A stretch of DNA of 64,000 bases. It comes from Oscillospiraceae bacterium (GTDB taxonomy: Bacteria; Bacillota; Clostridia; Oscillospirales; Oscillospiraceae). Under the pieces are notes generated by a model, which was not told the origin of the DNA, made no database searches, and worked only from the letters and a program-made list of their open reading frames with translations. The DNA lies in assembly GCA_017435615.1 (NCBI GenBank), contig JAFSET010000016.1, forward strand, positions 58,583 to 122,582. Direction: 5' to 3'. Shown one piece after another: positions 38,101 to 45,857 of this stretch (its first letter is position 1; each line of letters opens with the position of its first letter). The position numbers and the translations under genes were made by a program.

Positions 38101-39740
38101 GCGCCGGCACCGCTATAGTTGCCGTAGGTACGGATGTTATCCAAATAGAGATAATTTCCGGCTTCCAATATGATCGCAAACTGAAGCTGTGCGCCGGTGG
38201 CATTACCGTCGGCCCATACATCAATAAAGTAATCCTTACTCCACTCGGCGTTGATCGCAGCTTCTTTATCCGTAGCCAAATTTGTTTTCGTGCCGTCGGA
38301 GTTTCTTTCGATCATTCTGATCCAGGAGTCCGCTGTATTCAGCGTGCCATCCAGACGCACATCGAACTTTGTGCACAACGCAAGCCCTGTAGCGGTTGCG
38401 ACACCCAGATCCGCCTTCATAAAGTTGTAGTTAAGCTGCAGCTCTGTTCTTTCAGTGGGGTGTCCGATCCGCAGAGCAAAATTTCCGTGGGTGCCGCCCT
38501 CCACAATGCTCAGATACTCAGCAGATGCCAGCTTGCCGGCATTATAGGAAACGTTCCACTTTTCGCCCAGTTTTTTCTGAACTTCATTCCAGGCAGACTC
38601 CCAGGTGGTATCATAGTAATGCAGGCAGGAAACGCCCTCGAAACCGCCGTCTCCGATCCGGTTGATCAGATCGTTGCTGTAGCCCAAAACGACAAACATA
38701 TCGTCAATATACAGATAGCTGCCTGCAGGCAATTCCGCATGAATTTCCAGTACCAATGTACCGGCATCCACAGCCACATCTGTCACGCCTGCCGCATGCT
38801 CGATGTGGGTCCATTCTGCACCCACTCCGGCCAGAGAATAGGTAGTCGACGCACCGTCGAAGCCGTTACGCAGAGTAAAATCTGCCGCCGTAACAGCACC
38901 TTCTGTCTTTGCCCACAGGTCGAAGCTGTAGGTGCCTGCCTTGGTGGCACGCAGAGGGAACTGCAGGGTATAATTGGTAGCCTTGTCCGCGCTGCCAAGC
39001 TGCAGGGCGTGATCACTGCCGTTTCCGCCGTCTGCGATCCGCACAAAGTCGGAATCCTGAGTGTACAGCGCCGTTTCGTTATAGCTGCCGTACCATTTTT
39101 CGAAGGAACCGTTCTGCATCACATCGATACCCTTCATGGCACCGGCACCACTATAGTTGCCGTAGGCACGCATATCGTCTACATAGAAATAATGTCCGGC
39201 ATCCAGACTGATGGCAAATTCCAATCGGGCACCGTCATATGTACCGTCGCACCAAATGTCACTGAAATAATCCTCGCTCCATTCGGATGTCAGGTTTTCA
39301 AGCCCCTCAAAGTTATTACGGTTGTTACCTGCCGCGCCGTTCACGTTATTGGTAACACTGACCCAGGAGCCGGACTTGAGCGTGCCTTCCAGCTTCATCT
39401 TCAGCTTCAGGCACAACGCCAACGAGGTCCCTGTTGCAACGCCTAAATCAGCCTTTTTAAAATCGTAGCGCAGGGTTATCTCCGTTGCCTGGGTGGGATG
39501 GCCGATCCGCAGGGCAAAATTGCCGTGTGCGCCGCCTTCCACAATGTTCAGATACTCAGTGGCATCCACAGCGCCGCCGTTCCAGGAGACATACCACTTT
39601 TCGCCCAGGATGTCCTGAACCGTCAGGGCTTCTTCCTCTGCTGCCGTTTCCTCCGCGAAGGCCGTCACAGGCACCAAAGACAGCACCATGGTCAGCACCA
39701 ACAGGAACGCCAACAGCTTTCTTGTTAAACCTTGCTTCAT
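32181..39740 (-). CDS. Giant exported protein: CBM-like modules, metallophosphoesterase and sialate O-acetylesterase-like domain
   Basis: 2519 residues with a GGAGG site before ATG 39738-39740. Order: signal peptide (1-~29); A-B-A-B modules (~33-716); CBM4/9-like domain (~733-883); LamG-like domain (~890-1083); metallophosphoesterase (~1087-1376) with GDTQ, GMGDICD, GNHD, TTHVY and CGHLHS ligands; two CSVCGD Cys-rich motifs (~1383-1463); module C (~1467-1723); two B-like modules (~1733-2070); and a C-terminal sialate O-acetylesterase/SGNH domain (~2077-2519). That last domain has MVLQRNASVPVHG, catalytic GQSNM (Ser near 2168) and DDIHPSDK (His near 2390). It should act outside the cell, removing acetyl and perhaps phosphate groups from glycans. 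No recognisable cell-wall anchor is present. The LamG-phosphoesterase cassette is a paralogue of that at 18444-26015. Confidence 0.88.
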   Translation of the reverse strand: MKQGLTRKLLAFLLVLTMVLSLVPVTAFAEETAAEEEALTVQDILGEKWYVSWNGGAVDATEYLNIVEGGAHGNFALRIGHPTQATEITLRYDFKKADLGVATGTSLALCLKLKMKLEGTLKSGSWVSVTNNVNGAAGNNRNNFEGLENLTSEWSEDYFSDIWCDGTYDGARLEFAISLDAGHYFYVDDMRAYGNYSGAGAMKGIDVMQNGSFEKWYGSYNETALYTQDSDFVRIADGGNGSDHALQLGSADKATNYTLQFPLRATKAGTYSFDLWAKTEGAVTAADFTLRNGFDGASTTYSLAGVGAEWTHIEHAAGVTDVAVDAGTLVLEIHAELPAGSYLYIDDMFVVLGYSNDLINRIGDGGFEGVSCLHYYDTTWESAWNEVQKKLGEKWNVSYNAGKLASAEYLSIVEGGTHGNFALRIGHPTERTELQLNYNFMKADLGVATATGLALCTKFDVRLDGTLNTADSWIRMIERNSDGTKTNLATDKEAAINAEWSKDYFIDVWADGNATGAQLQFAIILEAGNYLYLDNIRTYGNYSGAGAMKNINVMQNGSFEKWHCVWNADGEETNSEFAQIIEGGRSGNTLRLGHPDKVTDYTLQIPLAVPAGIGYSFDLWAKTEGEITDAAFELFDGTTAGARRRYSLNDVGADWTHISHTYDVTDVWVDSGTLLVQIYVYLPAGSYLYLDDIHIARGDGTTYSYDSINRLCDGMFRGYALGFAQPEKPVVPEVSTFVGAHKAPAGWYATWEGEDQYRSDYLTSDAHSGNYALALTGVESALDYTIAHAITLEEGAEYTFEGWFKKVGDFTYLSLMNGATFKSLKNETIPTWTKYTATFTASATKNFSIFAAAAKGGQVLADDLVIYKSDDATKTNLLVNGDFETVAASSGEMLKIDKAFAEMPVSVQAQLRLPVGAEHCGVILSNDNGKSGYTVGINSSGQPYVSAVLSDGTAVEGVFTDVDVRTGEVVSLAISSANSQLSCSVNGEVKQTLDVAVPAAAELYQNAFAVAGDNTRANENYFAGDLISLSVGGAESELAFWNFEGLEDPNVITDTTGNGYDILYWGEYFDAIPSAVLDKYPYSFVAVGDTQYTNRGDTQKGLDYMGNLYQWIIDNQQKYNIQAVMGMGDICDTAPDTTNEETMAQSLKEWQHAIDSIGKLHTAGIPYTLVKGNHDAIPEYPENDTSVYETYLKQLGYDTQIDGWYEEEGSLANSYITLTVGETDWLILTIDQNHSQEEIAWAAGVVEAHPNHKVIVTTHVYMMANGEWVTSSDRCTMFAEDLWNGLIGQYENIEMVLCGHLHSADVVVHQRQGKGNNIVTEMLIDSQTMDKSAYTGSGTKAPYAMVTLLMFSQDGSEVMVANYSTGKGKFYHANGVQTVDTSDAPGCAHSYDAVVTEPTCTEDGYTTYTCSVCGDSYVDDLVAALGHSYGEPVVTLAPTYTAAGSQSKTCSVCGDTVTEELPMLENPVSGYNVALDDNIALNFVLEVAEGDTVAVTVNDVPVEYTLVDGKICIELAAAQMTDVVAITVNGMPLGKTYSVRGYADTVLAGDYDEATKNLVNAMLAYGGAAQTFFDYNTGAMASDGITPPAANAIPEDSGMVVTDTIVGIDFYGASLLMKSRTAIRYYFTAEDITLYTFTDGNGNALTPVASNDMYYVQVNSINPAELSNDITVLVTVADSDESLSVTYNAISYMARKFYHDTTAQTLKDLVQAMYDYHMTAKAMVAGDEPATIGPFQQWSCIWNGSTTPTGEFVQLVSEEAHTGEYALRIGHPTQDTALTLQIQLPLEQYGSYEYDAWLKAVGQIGEETAVYIRDGANSPASGTKPYILSGMDLTDWTHIGNDDGEGNKTSIWLGNEAGVLAIDILAVLPAGSYLYVDDLNVYEMEDSDAEVNVGVSLIENASFEKWDVTYHAGGGSSGYDHVQIVDDVAKNGQKSLRIGHPTEYTEMTLELLVPLVGTEQCAELATWVKIDGQVTEGSGIYIRNGKTGAGGGNICFVPLDGLASGEWTYIYNNEPELQSSIWAPTGTVAINLLIGCEPGDYIYFDDLTVRKMWLSSYIDEAPNLIGDPGFENTDFSDAYNRPAAPFASNMVLQRNASVPVHGTGNDGDVITVTFAGQTKTATVVNGQWRVDLDPMEASTEGRTMVVQYPERLFVFHNVLVGEVWLASGQSNMALQVQQLKEEAQTQYAAVADNDLVRLYNHPAGYAQVPQVTAGDVSAWAVSSAESIGPHSAIGAAFGLRIQQALGENIPVGIVVTANGGTFIEQWLDQEHLDAAGGKSVDQEVYETLCYNYQVAQMAPFRFAGALWYQGCNNCSAGNIEKYPALFNVLVEQWRGEFECDMPFIVFQLVQYGGEPDSPYGEFRVMQWDMMQTTENVYTVVGLDHGEADDIHPSDKLTYGSRAGDLALNVVYGQTDKPALSPSAVSAVKTENTITVSFENVGGGLLLSEGTEVANVEVMVDGVYQSAIATLVNDQLVVDITGMENCTAVSYGVENVMDAVNLYSQNGLPVAPFIITDFAE

Positions 39741-39897
39741 TTTTAATCCTCCATTCCGTCAACACAAACGATATTGACAGTATTCTACCATACATATTAC
39801 CTGTCAAATTCGTAAAAGTGAATATCATTTTTTGTGTTTTTCATATCATTTTTAGTGATTTTACCATATTTCCTGAAGCTGAGGGCATTTTATAGCA

Positions 39898-39940
39898 AAG
39901 CCCCCATTCTGCTGAAAGGTTTTCAGCAGAACGGGGGCTT
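39898..39940 (-). terminator. Long hairpin (20-bp stem, one mismatch) in the leader region
   Basis: AAGCCCCC...GGGGGCTT arms with a GCTGAAA/TTTCAGC inner part and a short loop. A putative minus-strand promoter lies only ~12 nt before it. It may therefore be an attenuator for the giant gene at 39740, the body of a very short RNA, or a second terminator for the mannosidase gene. Confidence 0.5.
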
Positions 39941-40037
39941 CTCTGATTTATGCTGCGTATTCTACACCGCGCTGGCGGAAAGATCAATTCCGTTCCTTAC
40001 GGTTTTTTACCAATGATGTCCCACGCAGTCAATAACA

Positions 40038-40075
40038 AGTCCCAAAGGAAGGCCGAAGCACCCTCCTTTGGGACT
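40038..40075 (-). terminator. Terminator of the beta-mannosidase gene
   Basis: A perfect 12-bp stem AGTCCCAAAGGA/TCCTTTGGGACT lies 9 nt past the stop codon at 40085. It has T-rich flanks on both sides, so it could work in both directions. Confidence 0.7.
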
Positions 40076-40084
40076 GTTTTTCTA

Positions 40085-42535
40085 TTATGCAAGGGTATAG
40101 CCCAGGCAGGTGATCTCCGGTTCTGCGCCTTTTGCGGGAGCAAAGGACACGGTACGGCGCTGGCCGGGCAGCAAAGAGAAGTAGCTCTCACCAAATACGC
40201 CGTTGCCCTCCAGGGCCACCGCATGGACATAGCCTTCTGCCTCCACGGTCACAGACGCTTCGGTTTTCTCCACGATGCGTACCCCATCAGTCTTCACCAT
40301 TTCCAGTCCGCCCTCCTTGTAGAAGCAGCGGTCCTGAAGTGCTTCATTTTGCAGATCACAGATCAGGATCTCATTTGCCGCGAGGGTACACACCACAGGG
40401 ATCCGGACCACACTTTGAGCATCCGCCTGAACCATCTTTTCCAATAAGGGTGTGACGGCTCCGGATTGATAATTGAGCTTGCAAACAGTCATCTGCAAAT
40501 TCTGCGCTGACAGGCTGTCGTTGGTGATATAGGCGGTATAGCGGCCGTCTTCCCGGTCGATACTGCCTACCACCGCTTTGGCGCAGCGGCGGAAGCTATA
40601 GTAGGATGCTTTGGGAAGTCCGTAGTAATCGATCAGCGCCCAGCCGGAGGCCGCCGGCCAGCAGTCAGAGAGCATCCAGTACAAAATGCCGCTGTTAAAC
40701 CACAGGTTGCGCCGTGCCAATTCAAAGGATATCCGCACCCATTCGTACTGGATATACTGCATCTTGAACACCCGGTCATGCCCGTTTTGGAAATCACCCA
40801 GCAGCTTTTCCGCAAACATTCTTTCATATTCATAAAGCTCCCTGAGCAGCGCCGGATTGCCCTGGGTATGATACAGCCACATATCCTCTGATTCATAAAG
40901 ATCCTGCTCATTCATCATGCGCCGCACAGAAGCTGTGCTCACCGCGCCCATGGCAGGCTCTTCCGCAATAAAACGGGCTAAATACTGCTTCAGTTCATCT
41001 TTATAATCTTCCAGCTCGTCCTTTTCCAAATAGGCGAAAAAGGTTCCTAAAAACTGGGTATTGTGGGTGGTTCCCACGGTTTTGGAGGCATATCGGTCAC
41101 CGCCATAGGGACTGGAGGGCAGGAACACCCGGGAAGGATCCAGCTCCTTCAGCACCGGCCCAATTGCCTTCAGCGCAGCGGTTCTGCCCAGGTATTGCTT
41201 CATCCGTTCGTTGCCGCCCACCGCGTTTTCATTATCGCCGTTCCACCACACAAGGCTGGGGTGGTTTCGCAGGGAAAGGGCGGCAAATTCCGCTTCCTTC
41301 CTCAGGGCCTGGAAAAACCATTCCTCTTCCTCCGGGTAATCACCGCAGGCCATTAAAAAGTCCTGGGTGACCAGAATGCCAAGCCGGTCACACTCGGAAT
41401 AGAAATGCTCTGTTTCAAACATACCGCCGCCCCAAACCCGGATCATATTCAGGCCCATCTGAACGGACAGCTCCAAAAGCCTTGTAACCTTTTCTTCTTT
41501 GATTTCCGAAACAAACGGCTCACAGGGTACCCAGTCCGCACCCTTGCAGAAGATCCGCTTGCCGTTGATCACCGGGGTGAAGCAGGAATAGGTTTCATTG
41601 AAATCCCAGTCCTTGCCGGAGTCGGAGGCCTGCAGCTTCCGGCAAAGCTCATAGCTTTCGGTGCCGGGCTTGTCCGCGGCTTGCAGGATCTTCACGGTAC
41701 GGATACCGACGGTATGCTGTAAAACTTCCTGTCCGCAGGTGATTTTCAAAGTATAAAGAGGCTGCTCACCGTAGCCCACAGGATACCAAAGCTGCGGTGC
41801 TTCCACCGTGATATACTCCCGGTGCCAGCGTTCCTCACAATACCGGGTATTGGCATATACACAGTTGCCCTGAGGGTCTTCCAGGGTCAAAGTGTAGGTC
41901 AGGCCCTTTTCAAAGCCCACAAACTGGGTGTCACACACAAGCTGAGCCCCAAATTCGTCGATCTGCTCGGTGTATATGTAGGTATCGGAGGCTCTGGGAG
42001 CGTTGTCAAACTCCAAATAGCAGCTTTTCTCAATGCCGCAGGTCACAAAACGCATGGTCCAGTCCCAGCCGTAGGTGCATTGCATACGCCGGGTATACAG
42101 GCGGCCCTGGGAGAACGCTGCCGGTCGAAAGGGCGTATCCTTTGTCCGCTCTATGGGCGAACGGAATACCACACGCAGGATGTTGTATCCCTTTTGAAGC
42201 TTGCCATCCACCGCAAAGCGGTGCGCGATGAACATATTCTCCGCGGAGCCCACCAGGCAGTCATTCAAGTAAACCTCCGCATAGGTATCCAGGCACTCAA
42301 ATACCAGCACTGCCCCGTCTTCCAGCGCATCTACCGTAAAATGCCGGGTATAGACCCAGTCCTCGTTTTCGATCCACTGTACTTGCTTAGCTGTATCCCG
42401 CCAATATATATCACCGGGAAGCTGACCGGCCTTCATCAAATCGGTATGCACACAGCCGGGCACAGTGGCAGGAAACGTGCTGCCATTGCTGCTGCGCAGT
42501 CCCTCCCACGCTCCGTCTAATAAAATCTTTTTCAT
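40085..42535 (-). CDS. GH2 beta-mannosidase
   Basis: 816 residues with no signal peptide, the usual length for GH2 beta-mannosidases. It has an N-terminal jelly-roll (GAWEGL, VPGCVHTDLM, near 1-180), an Ig-like domain, and a TIM barrel with RVWGGGMFE (366-374) and the acid/base motif WNGDNE (Glu436). The nucleophile region is unusual: RFIAEEPAMG (521-530) stands where SEFG is expected, leaving Glu525 as the probable nucleophile. It removes terminal beta-mannose from the non-reducing end of imported mannan or N-glycan fragments. It has its own promoter and terminator, so it is a single-gene unit. The closest alternative is another GH2 exo-enzyme. Confidence 0.88.
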   Translation of the reverse strand: MKKILLDGAWEGLRSSNGSTFPATVPGCVHTDLMKAGQLPGDIYWRDTAKQVQWIENEDWVYTRHFTVDALEDGAVLVFECLDTYAEVYLNDCLVGSAENMFIAHRFAVDGKLQKGYNILRVVFRSPIERTKDTPFRPAAFSQGRLYTRRMQCTYGWDWTMRFVTCGIEKSCYLEFDNAPRASDTYIYTEQIDEFGAQLVCDTQFVGFEKGLTYTLTLEDPQGNCVYANTRYCEERWHREYITVEAPQLWYPVGYGEQPLYTLKITCGQEVLQHTVGIRTVKILQAADKPGTESYELCRKLQASDSGKDWDFNETYSCFTPVINGKRIFCKGADWVPCEPFVSEIKEEKVTRLLELSVQMGLNMIRVWGGGMFETEHFYSECDRLGILVTQDFLMACGDYPEEEEWFFQALRKEAEFAALSLRNHPSLVWWNGDNENAVGGNERMKQYLGRTAALKAIGPVLKELDPSRVFLPSSPYGGDRYASKTVGTTHNTQFLGTFFAYLEKDELEDYKDELKQYLARFIAEEPAMGAVSTASVRRMMNEQDLYESEDMWLYHTQGNPALLRELYEYERMFAEKLLGDFQNGHDRVFKMQYIQYEWVRISFELARRNLWFNSGILYWMLSDCWPAASGWALIDYYGLPKASYYSFRRCAKAVVGSIDREDGRYTAYITNDSLSAQNLQMTVCKLNYQSGAVTPLLEKMVQADAQSVVRIPVVCTLAANEILICDLQNEALQDRCFYKEGGLEMVKTDGVRIVEKTEASVTVEAEGYVHAVALEGNGVFGESYFSLLPGQRRTVSFAPAKGAEPEITCLGYTLA

Positions 42536-42599
42536 GGTTATCCCCTTTTGCTCAGGTCCTGATATCCGGCATTGCCGCCCGGAGGCCCAGCGTATAACG

Positions 42600-42629
42600 A
42601 TTATAGTACACTCCGGCCGTTACCGTCAA
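42600..42629 (-). promoter_or_regulatory. Sigma-A type promoter of the beta-mannosidase gene
   Basis: On the minus strand TTGACG (42624-42629) and a perfect TATAAT (42600-42605) are separated by 18 nt. The leader is about 60 nt long before ATG 42533-42535. No other feature is seen in this 164-nt gap. Confidence 0.75.
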
Positions 42630-42699
42630 CATATTTATGACCGCAATCAGGACTTACTATCATATTCCCATAGCATCGATACGCCAAGCATAAAGAGGC

Positions 42700-44532
42700 T
42701 TACGATATTTCTGAATACGCTTCATTCCACAATATTTCCATAAAGCTGAGCAAAACAGCCGTTTCGCACCAGCAGGAAACATCGAACACGCCGCCAACAT
42801 ATTCCGGTCCTTCCCAGTCACTGGTGTTGACTCTCTCGCAAATACAGCCGGGCAGGAGCTTACGGGGCGGCTGGTCCCAGGAGAATATGGGACGTTCTTC
42901 CGTGGAAACACATTGGGGCAAAAAGGACACAATATCCGTTAAAAGGTCAAGATACAGCTTGTTGCCGGTGAATTGATACAGCTTATAGATGGCATCCCCG
43001 GAGGCCGTACACAGGCCGGGCGCGGAATGTTTATTCTGCACATTGGCGAATACGCTGCCTACCGTATTGATCTTTAATCTTGCAAACTCACAGTCCGCCG
43101 GGAACTTGTAGGCATAGGGCATCACCCAGCTGGAAAGCAGATGCAGGCTATCCTTGGCGTAGCGGAGCCATTTTTCTTCTCCGGTTTCCTCGTACAACAG
43201 CACCATGCTTTCCACCATCGCATAGCAGCTTTCACTGTCCGGTGCGCAAAGCGCCTCACCGGGACCGCCGTAGGTCAGCCCCCGGAAGACAAAGTTCCGG
43301 TAGTATTTTTCGCCGGCAGTTTTTGCTGTAAGAAGATATTTGTCCTCTTTGAAGAAGCGCCACGCCATTACCAACGCACCAATTGCCGATGCGCCGGAGG
43401 TTGTGCCGCCAAAGATCATTTCACCGGTTTCCACGTTGACAAACTGCCCAAAATCCTGATAACGGTCATAAAGCCTTACAAAAGCATCCGCGCAGCCTTT
43501 GGCAGCAGAAACCCAGCGATCCTCAGGCCGGGTTACAGCGAAGTGCTTGAAAAGGAAATACAGCGCATCACCGTTTTTTCTGGTCAGGGTGGAGTTTCTC
43601 ATATGAGGGCTTCCACAGCCGTCACCGCGAATCTCACCGTCTATGATCGTGCTGTAGAAAAATCCCTGAGCGGAAACATGAGAGGTCATATAATCCAGCG
43701 TCTGCTTTGCGCGCTGCTGAGAAAGGGCGCTGCCGTGCTTCAAAAGGGGGAGCGAAGACATACCTCCGCCGACCCAGCCGCATTGCCACATCTTGGACAT
43801 TTCAGCGTAGTATTCTCCGCTGAAATTATCCCGGTTCATATGGGTTTCCATGGCATCCCAAAGCTTTTGGGTATATGGAATTTGGGCAGGCGCATCGGAA
43901 AGCAGGCATCTGCGGTTTTGAAAAAATAATTCAAAAAAATCCGGTATATCGCTGCAGGAAAATTCCTTTATCAGCACGTTTGCCGAAACGCTCTCCCCTG
44001 CTGCCGCGGAAAAACCGCTGTCATTTGACGGTTCGTCGGTTCTGCACATTCTGTAGCATCGGGAACGAATTGCAGGAAATTGCACCGTCACCTGGCCTCT
44101 TCGCACACAAAAACCGATATTTTTTCCCTTGCAGGCCTGCTCTGTGAACAGGAAGAAGGCTGTTTGATTTTGCCGAAAAAATATGCCGACACAGGGAACG
44201 GACAAATCACCTGCGGTGACCTCTATTTTACCGCTGCCATCCGGGTTCAGGCCGGGAACGTCGGAAATCAGAGGAACCGGATTGACACCACATTCCTCCA
44301 CGGTATACTCCGGAGGATAGGTGGTTATTTTGCGTTCAAACCGGTTTGCGTCATAGGCACAGGCCGGCATAAACACATAGGCATCCTGCTCCCACCGGGG
44401 GAAATCCACCGTTAGAGAAAACCGGGTGTCGCTGCAGCTTTTTTCGGCAACCAGCTTCACCTGATCGTCGGTGAAGCTGACCGTTCCGTTATTGGAATGT
44501 AGGGAAATGTGATATTCCATAATGTTATCCAT
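42700..44532 (-). CDS. Six-hairpin glycosidase-like protein, family unknown
   Basis: 610 residues with no signal peptide. Residues ~1-200 are a beta-sandwich-like domain. From ~215 on the chain is helical with repeated Gly/Trp/Tyr-rich turns (MWQCGWVGGGM, DYMTSHVSAQGFFYST, SYAMVESMVLLYEETGEEKW), the pattern of an (alpha/alpha)6 barrel as in GH88, GH105 or GH127-type enzymes. I cannot assign a family or catalytic residues. The first ATG overlaps the xylose isomerase stop (TAATG). A second ATG at 44520, preceded by GGATA, could be the real start. Its position behind xylB-xylA suggests a hydrolase that releases a pentose or works on pentose-containing oligosaccharides. Confidence 0.65.
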   Translation of the reverse strand: MDNIMEYHISLHSNNGTVSFTDDQVKLVAEKSCSDTRFSLTVDFPRWEQDAYVFMPACAYDANRFERKITTYPPEYTVEECGVNPVPLISDVPGLNPDGSGKIEVTAGDLSVPCVGIFFRQNQTAFFLFTEQACKGKNIGFCVRRGQVTVQFPAIRSRCYRMCRTDEPSNDSGFSAAAGESVSANVLIKEFSCSDIPDFFELFFQNRRCLLSDAPAQIPYTQKLWDAMETHMNRDNFSGEYYAEMSKMWQCGWVGGGMSSLPLLKHGSALSQQRAKQTLDYMTSHVSAQGFFYSTIIDGEIRGDGCGSPHMRNSTLTRKNGDALYFLFKHFAVTRPEDRWVSAAKGCADAFVRLYDRYQDFGQFVNVETGEMIFGGTTSGASAIGALVMAWRFFKEDKYLLTAKTAGEKYYRNFVFRGLTYGGPGEALCAPDSESCYAMVESMVLLYEETGEEKWLRYAKDSLHLLSSWVMPYAYKFPADCEFARLKINTVGSVFANVQNKHSAPGLCTASGDAIYKLYQFTGNKLYLDLLTDIVSFLPQCVSTEERPIFSWDQPPRKLLPGCICERVNTSDWEGPEYVGGVFDVSCWCETAVLLSFMEILWNEAYSEIS

Positions 44533-45845
44533 TAGTTAAAAAACAAAATATTGTTGACAACAGCCTCCAGGTATTCCTGCTTACCGGAGCCAGGCAGCTT
44601 GGGCGCACCCATTTCCTCTGCGTAAGCCGCCAGCTCCTCCAGGGTAGCCTCTCCACTGCGGATCTTTGCGCCGATACCGGTATGGAAAGAGGCATAACGC
44701 TCCGCGATAAAGCTGTCAATGCGGCCGTCCTCAATGATCTGAGCGGCTTTGATAAGGCCCAGGGCAAAGGAATCCATGCCCAAAATATAGCCGTGGAACA
44801 TATCCTCCGGGGTGTAGGAGGGACGGCGGTTCTTGGCATCAAAGTTGAAGCCGCCGGTAAGGCCGCCGGCCTTCAAAACCTCATACATACACAGGGTGGT
44901 CTCGTAGATATTGAAGGGGAACTCGTCGGTATCCCAGCCCAGCAGGTAGTCACCCTGGTTGGCATCGATGGAGCCCAGCATACCGTTTATGGCAGAGATC
45001 CGCAGATCGTGCTGGAAGGTGTGACCTGCCAGGGTAGCGTGGTTGGCCTCGATGTTCATCTTGAAATCCTTGTCAAGACCGTACTGACGCAAAAAGCCGA
45101 TGGCAGTTGCCGCGTCAAAGTCATACTGATGCTTCATCGGCTCCTTCGGCTTGGGCTCAATGTAGAAATCGCCTTGGAAGCCGATGGAACGGCCATAGTT
45201 TACAGCCATACGCATCAGGTTCGCGATGTTTTCCTGCTCGAACTTCACATCGGTGTTCAGCAGGGTCTCATAGCCTTCCCGGCCGCCCCAGAATACATAG
45301 CCCTTGCCGCCCAATTTTACGGTGATCTCCAGAGCTTTCTTGACCTGTGCCGCCGCGAAGCAGTAGACATCGGCGGAATTGGTAGAGCCTGCGCCGTTCA
45401 TAAACCGGGGGTTTGAGAACATATTGGCAGTGCCCCACAGGCACTTGATGCCGGTAGCCTGCATTTTTTCCAGAATGTAATCAGAGATCTCATCCAGGCG
45501 GCGGTTGGTTTCCTTGATATCCGCCGCTTCGGGAACGATATCCACATCGTGCCAGCAGAAATACTCGATACCCAGCTTCTGCATAAATTCAAAGCCGGCA
45601 TCCACCTTGGCTTTGGCGTGTTCCATCGTACCCTTTTCTGCTCCAAAGGCTTTGTCCGCGGTATCCCGTCCAAACATATCCGTGCCGCCGGCACACAGAT
45701 TATGCCACCATGCCATAGCAAAGGGCAGATGCTCCTTCATCGTCTTGCCCAGCACCACCTGATCGGGATTGTAATACTTAAATGCCAGGGGATTTTTGGA
45801 ATTGGGGCCCTCATAGGGAATTACAGGGATGTTTTCAAAGTACAT
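44532..45845 (-). CDS. xylA: Xylose isomerase
   Basis: 437 residues, the length of class II enzymes with the extra N-terminal segment. Catalytic His99 and Asp102 (FCWHDVD), metal ligands Glu230 (YIEPKPKEP), Glu266 and His269 ([12 protein letters not shown]), Asp294 (SIDANQGD), Asp305/Asp307 (GWDTDEFP) and Asp336 (NFDAKNRR) are all present. It interconverts D-xylose and D-xylulose in the cytoplasm. It has an AGGAGG site and starts 12 nt after the xylulokinase stop, so the two are cotranscribed. Related isomerase activity on glucose or arabinose-type sugars is possible, but the family call is secure. Confidence 0.97.
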   Translation of the reverse strand: MYFENIPVIPYEGPNSKNPLAFKYYNPDQVVLGKTMKEHLPFAMAWWHNLCAGGTDMFGRDTADKAFGAEKGTMEHAKAKVDAGFEFMQKLGIEYFCWHDVDIVPEAADIKETNRRLDEISDYILEKMQATGIKCLWGTANMFSNPRFMNGAGSTNSADVYCFAAAQVKKALEITVKLGGKGYVFWGGREGYETLLNTDVKFEQENIANLMRMAVNYGRSIGFQGDFYIEPKPKEPMKHQYDFDAATAIGFLRQYGLDKDFKMNIEANHATLAGHTFQHDLRISAINGMLGSIDANQGDYLLGWDTDEFPFNIYETTLCMYEVLKAGGLTGGFNFDAKNRRPSYTPEDMFHGYILGMDSFALGLIKAAQIIEDGRIDSFIAERYASFHTGIGAKIRSGEATLEELAAYAEEMGAPKLPGSGKQEYLEAVVNNILFFN

Positions 45846-45857
45846 AGTATTTCCTCC

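Larger units (their letters stand above)
39741..40084. other. 344-base gap: promoter of the giant gene and two strong hairpins
   Basis: No gene is visible. Near 39780-39860 lies an A/T-rich region with two AAAATGATAT boxes 21 bp apart and, on the minus strand, TTGACA and an extended TGG-TAGAAT. It resembles the promoter blocks of the other giant genes only partly. Hairpins at 39898-39940 and 40038-40075 are listed separately. Between them is a fair minus-strand promoter: TTGATC at 39982-39987, a 17-nt spacer, and TAGAAT at 39959-39964. Confidence 0.5.

Noticed and set aside
33438-39446. Very long plus-strand open frames opposite the giant genes (e.g. 2002, 1234 and 1130 codons)
   Set aside because: They lie exactly antisense to well-supported genes with signal peptides and recognisable domains. 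Antisense stops require TTA, CTA or TCA codons, which these genes rarely use. They have no ribosome binding sites or recognisable domains.
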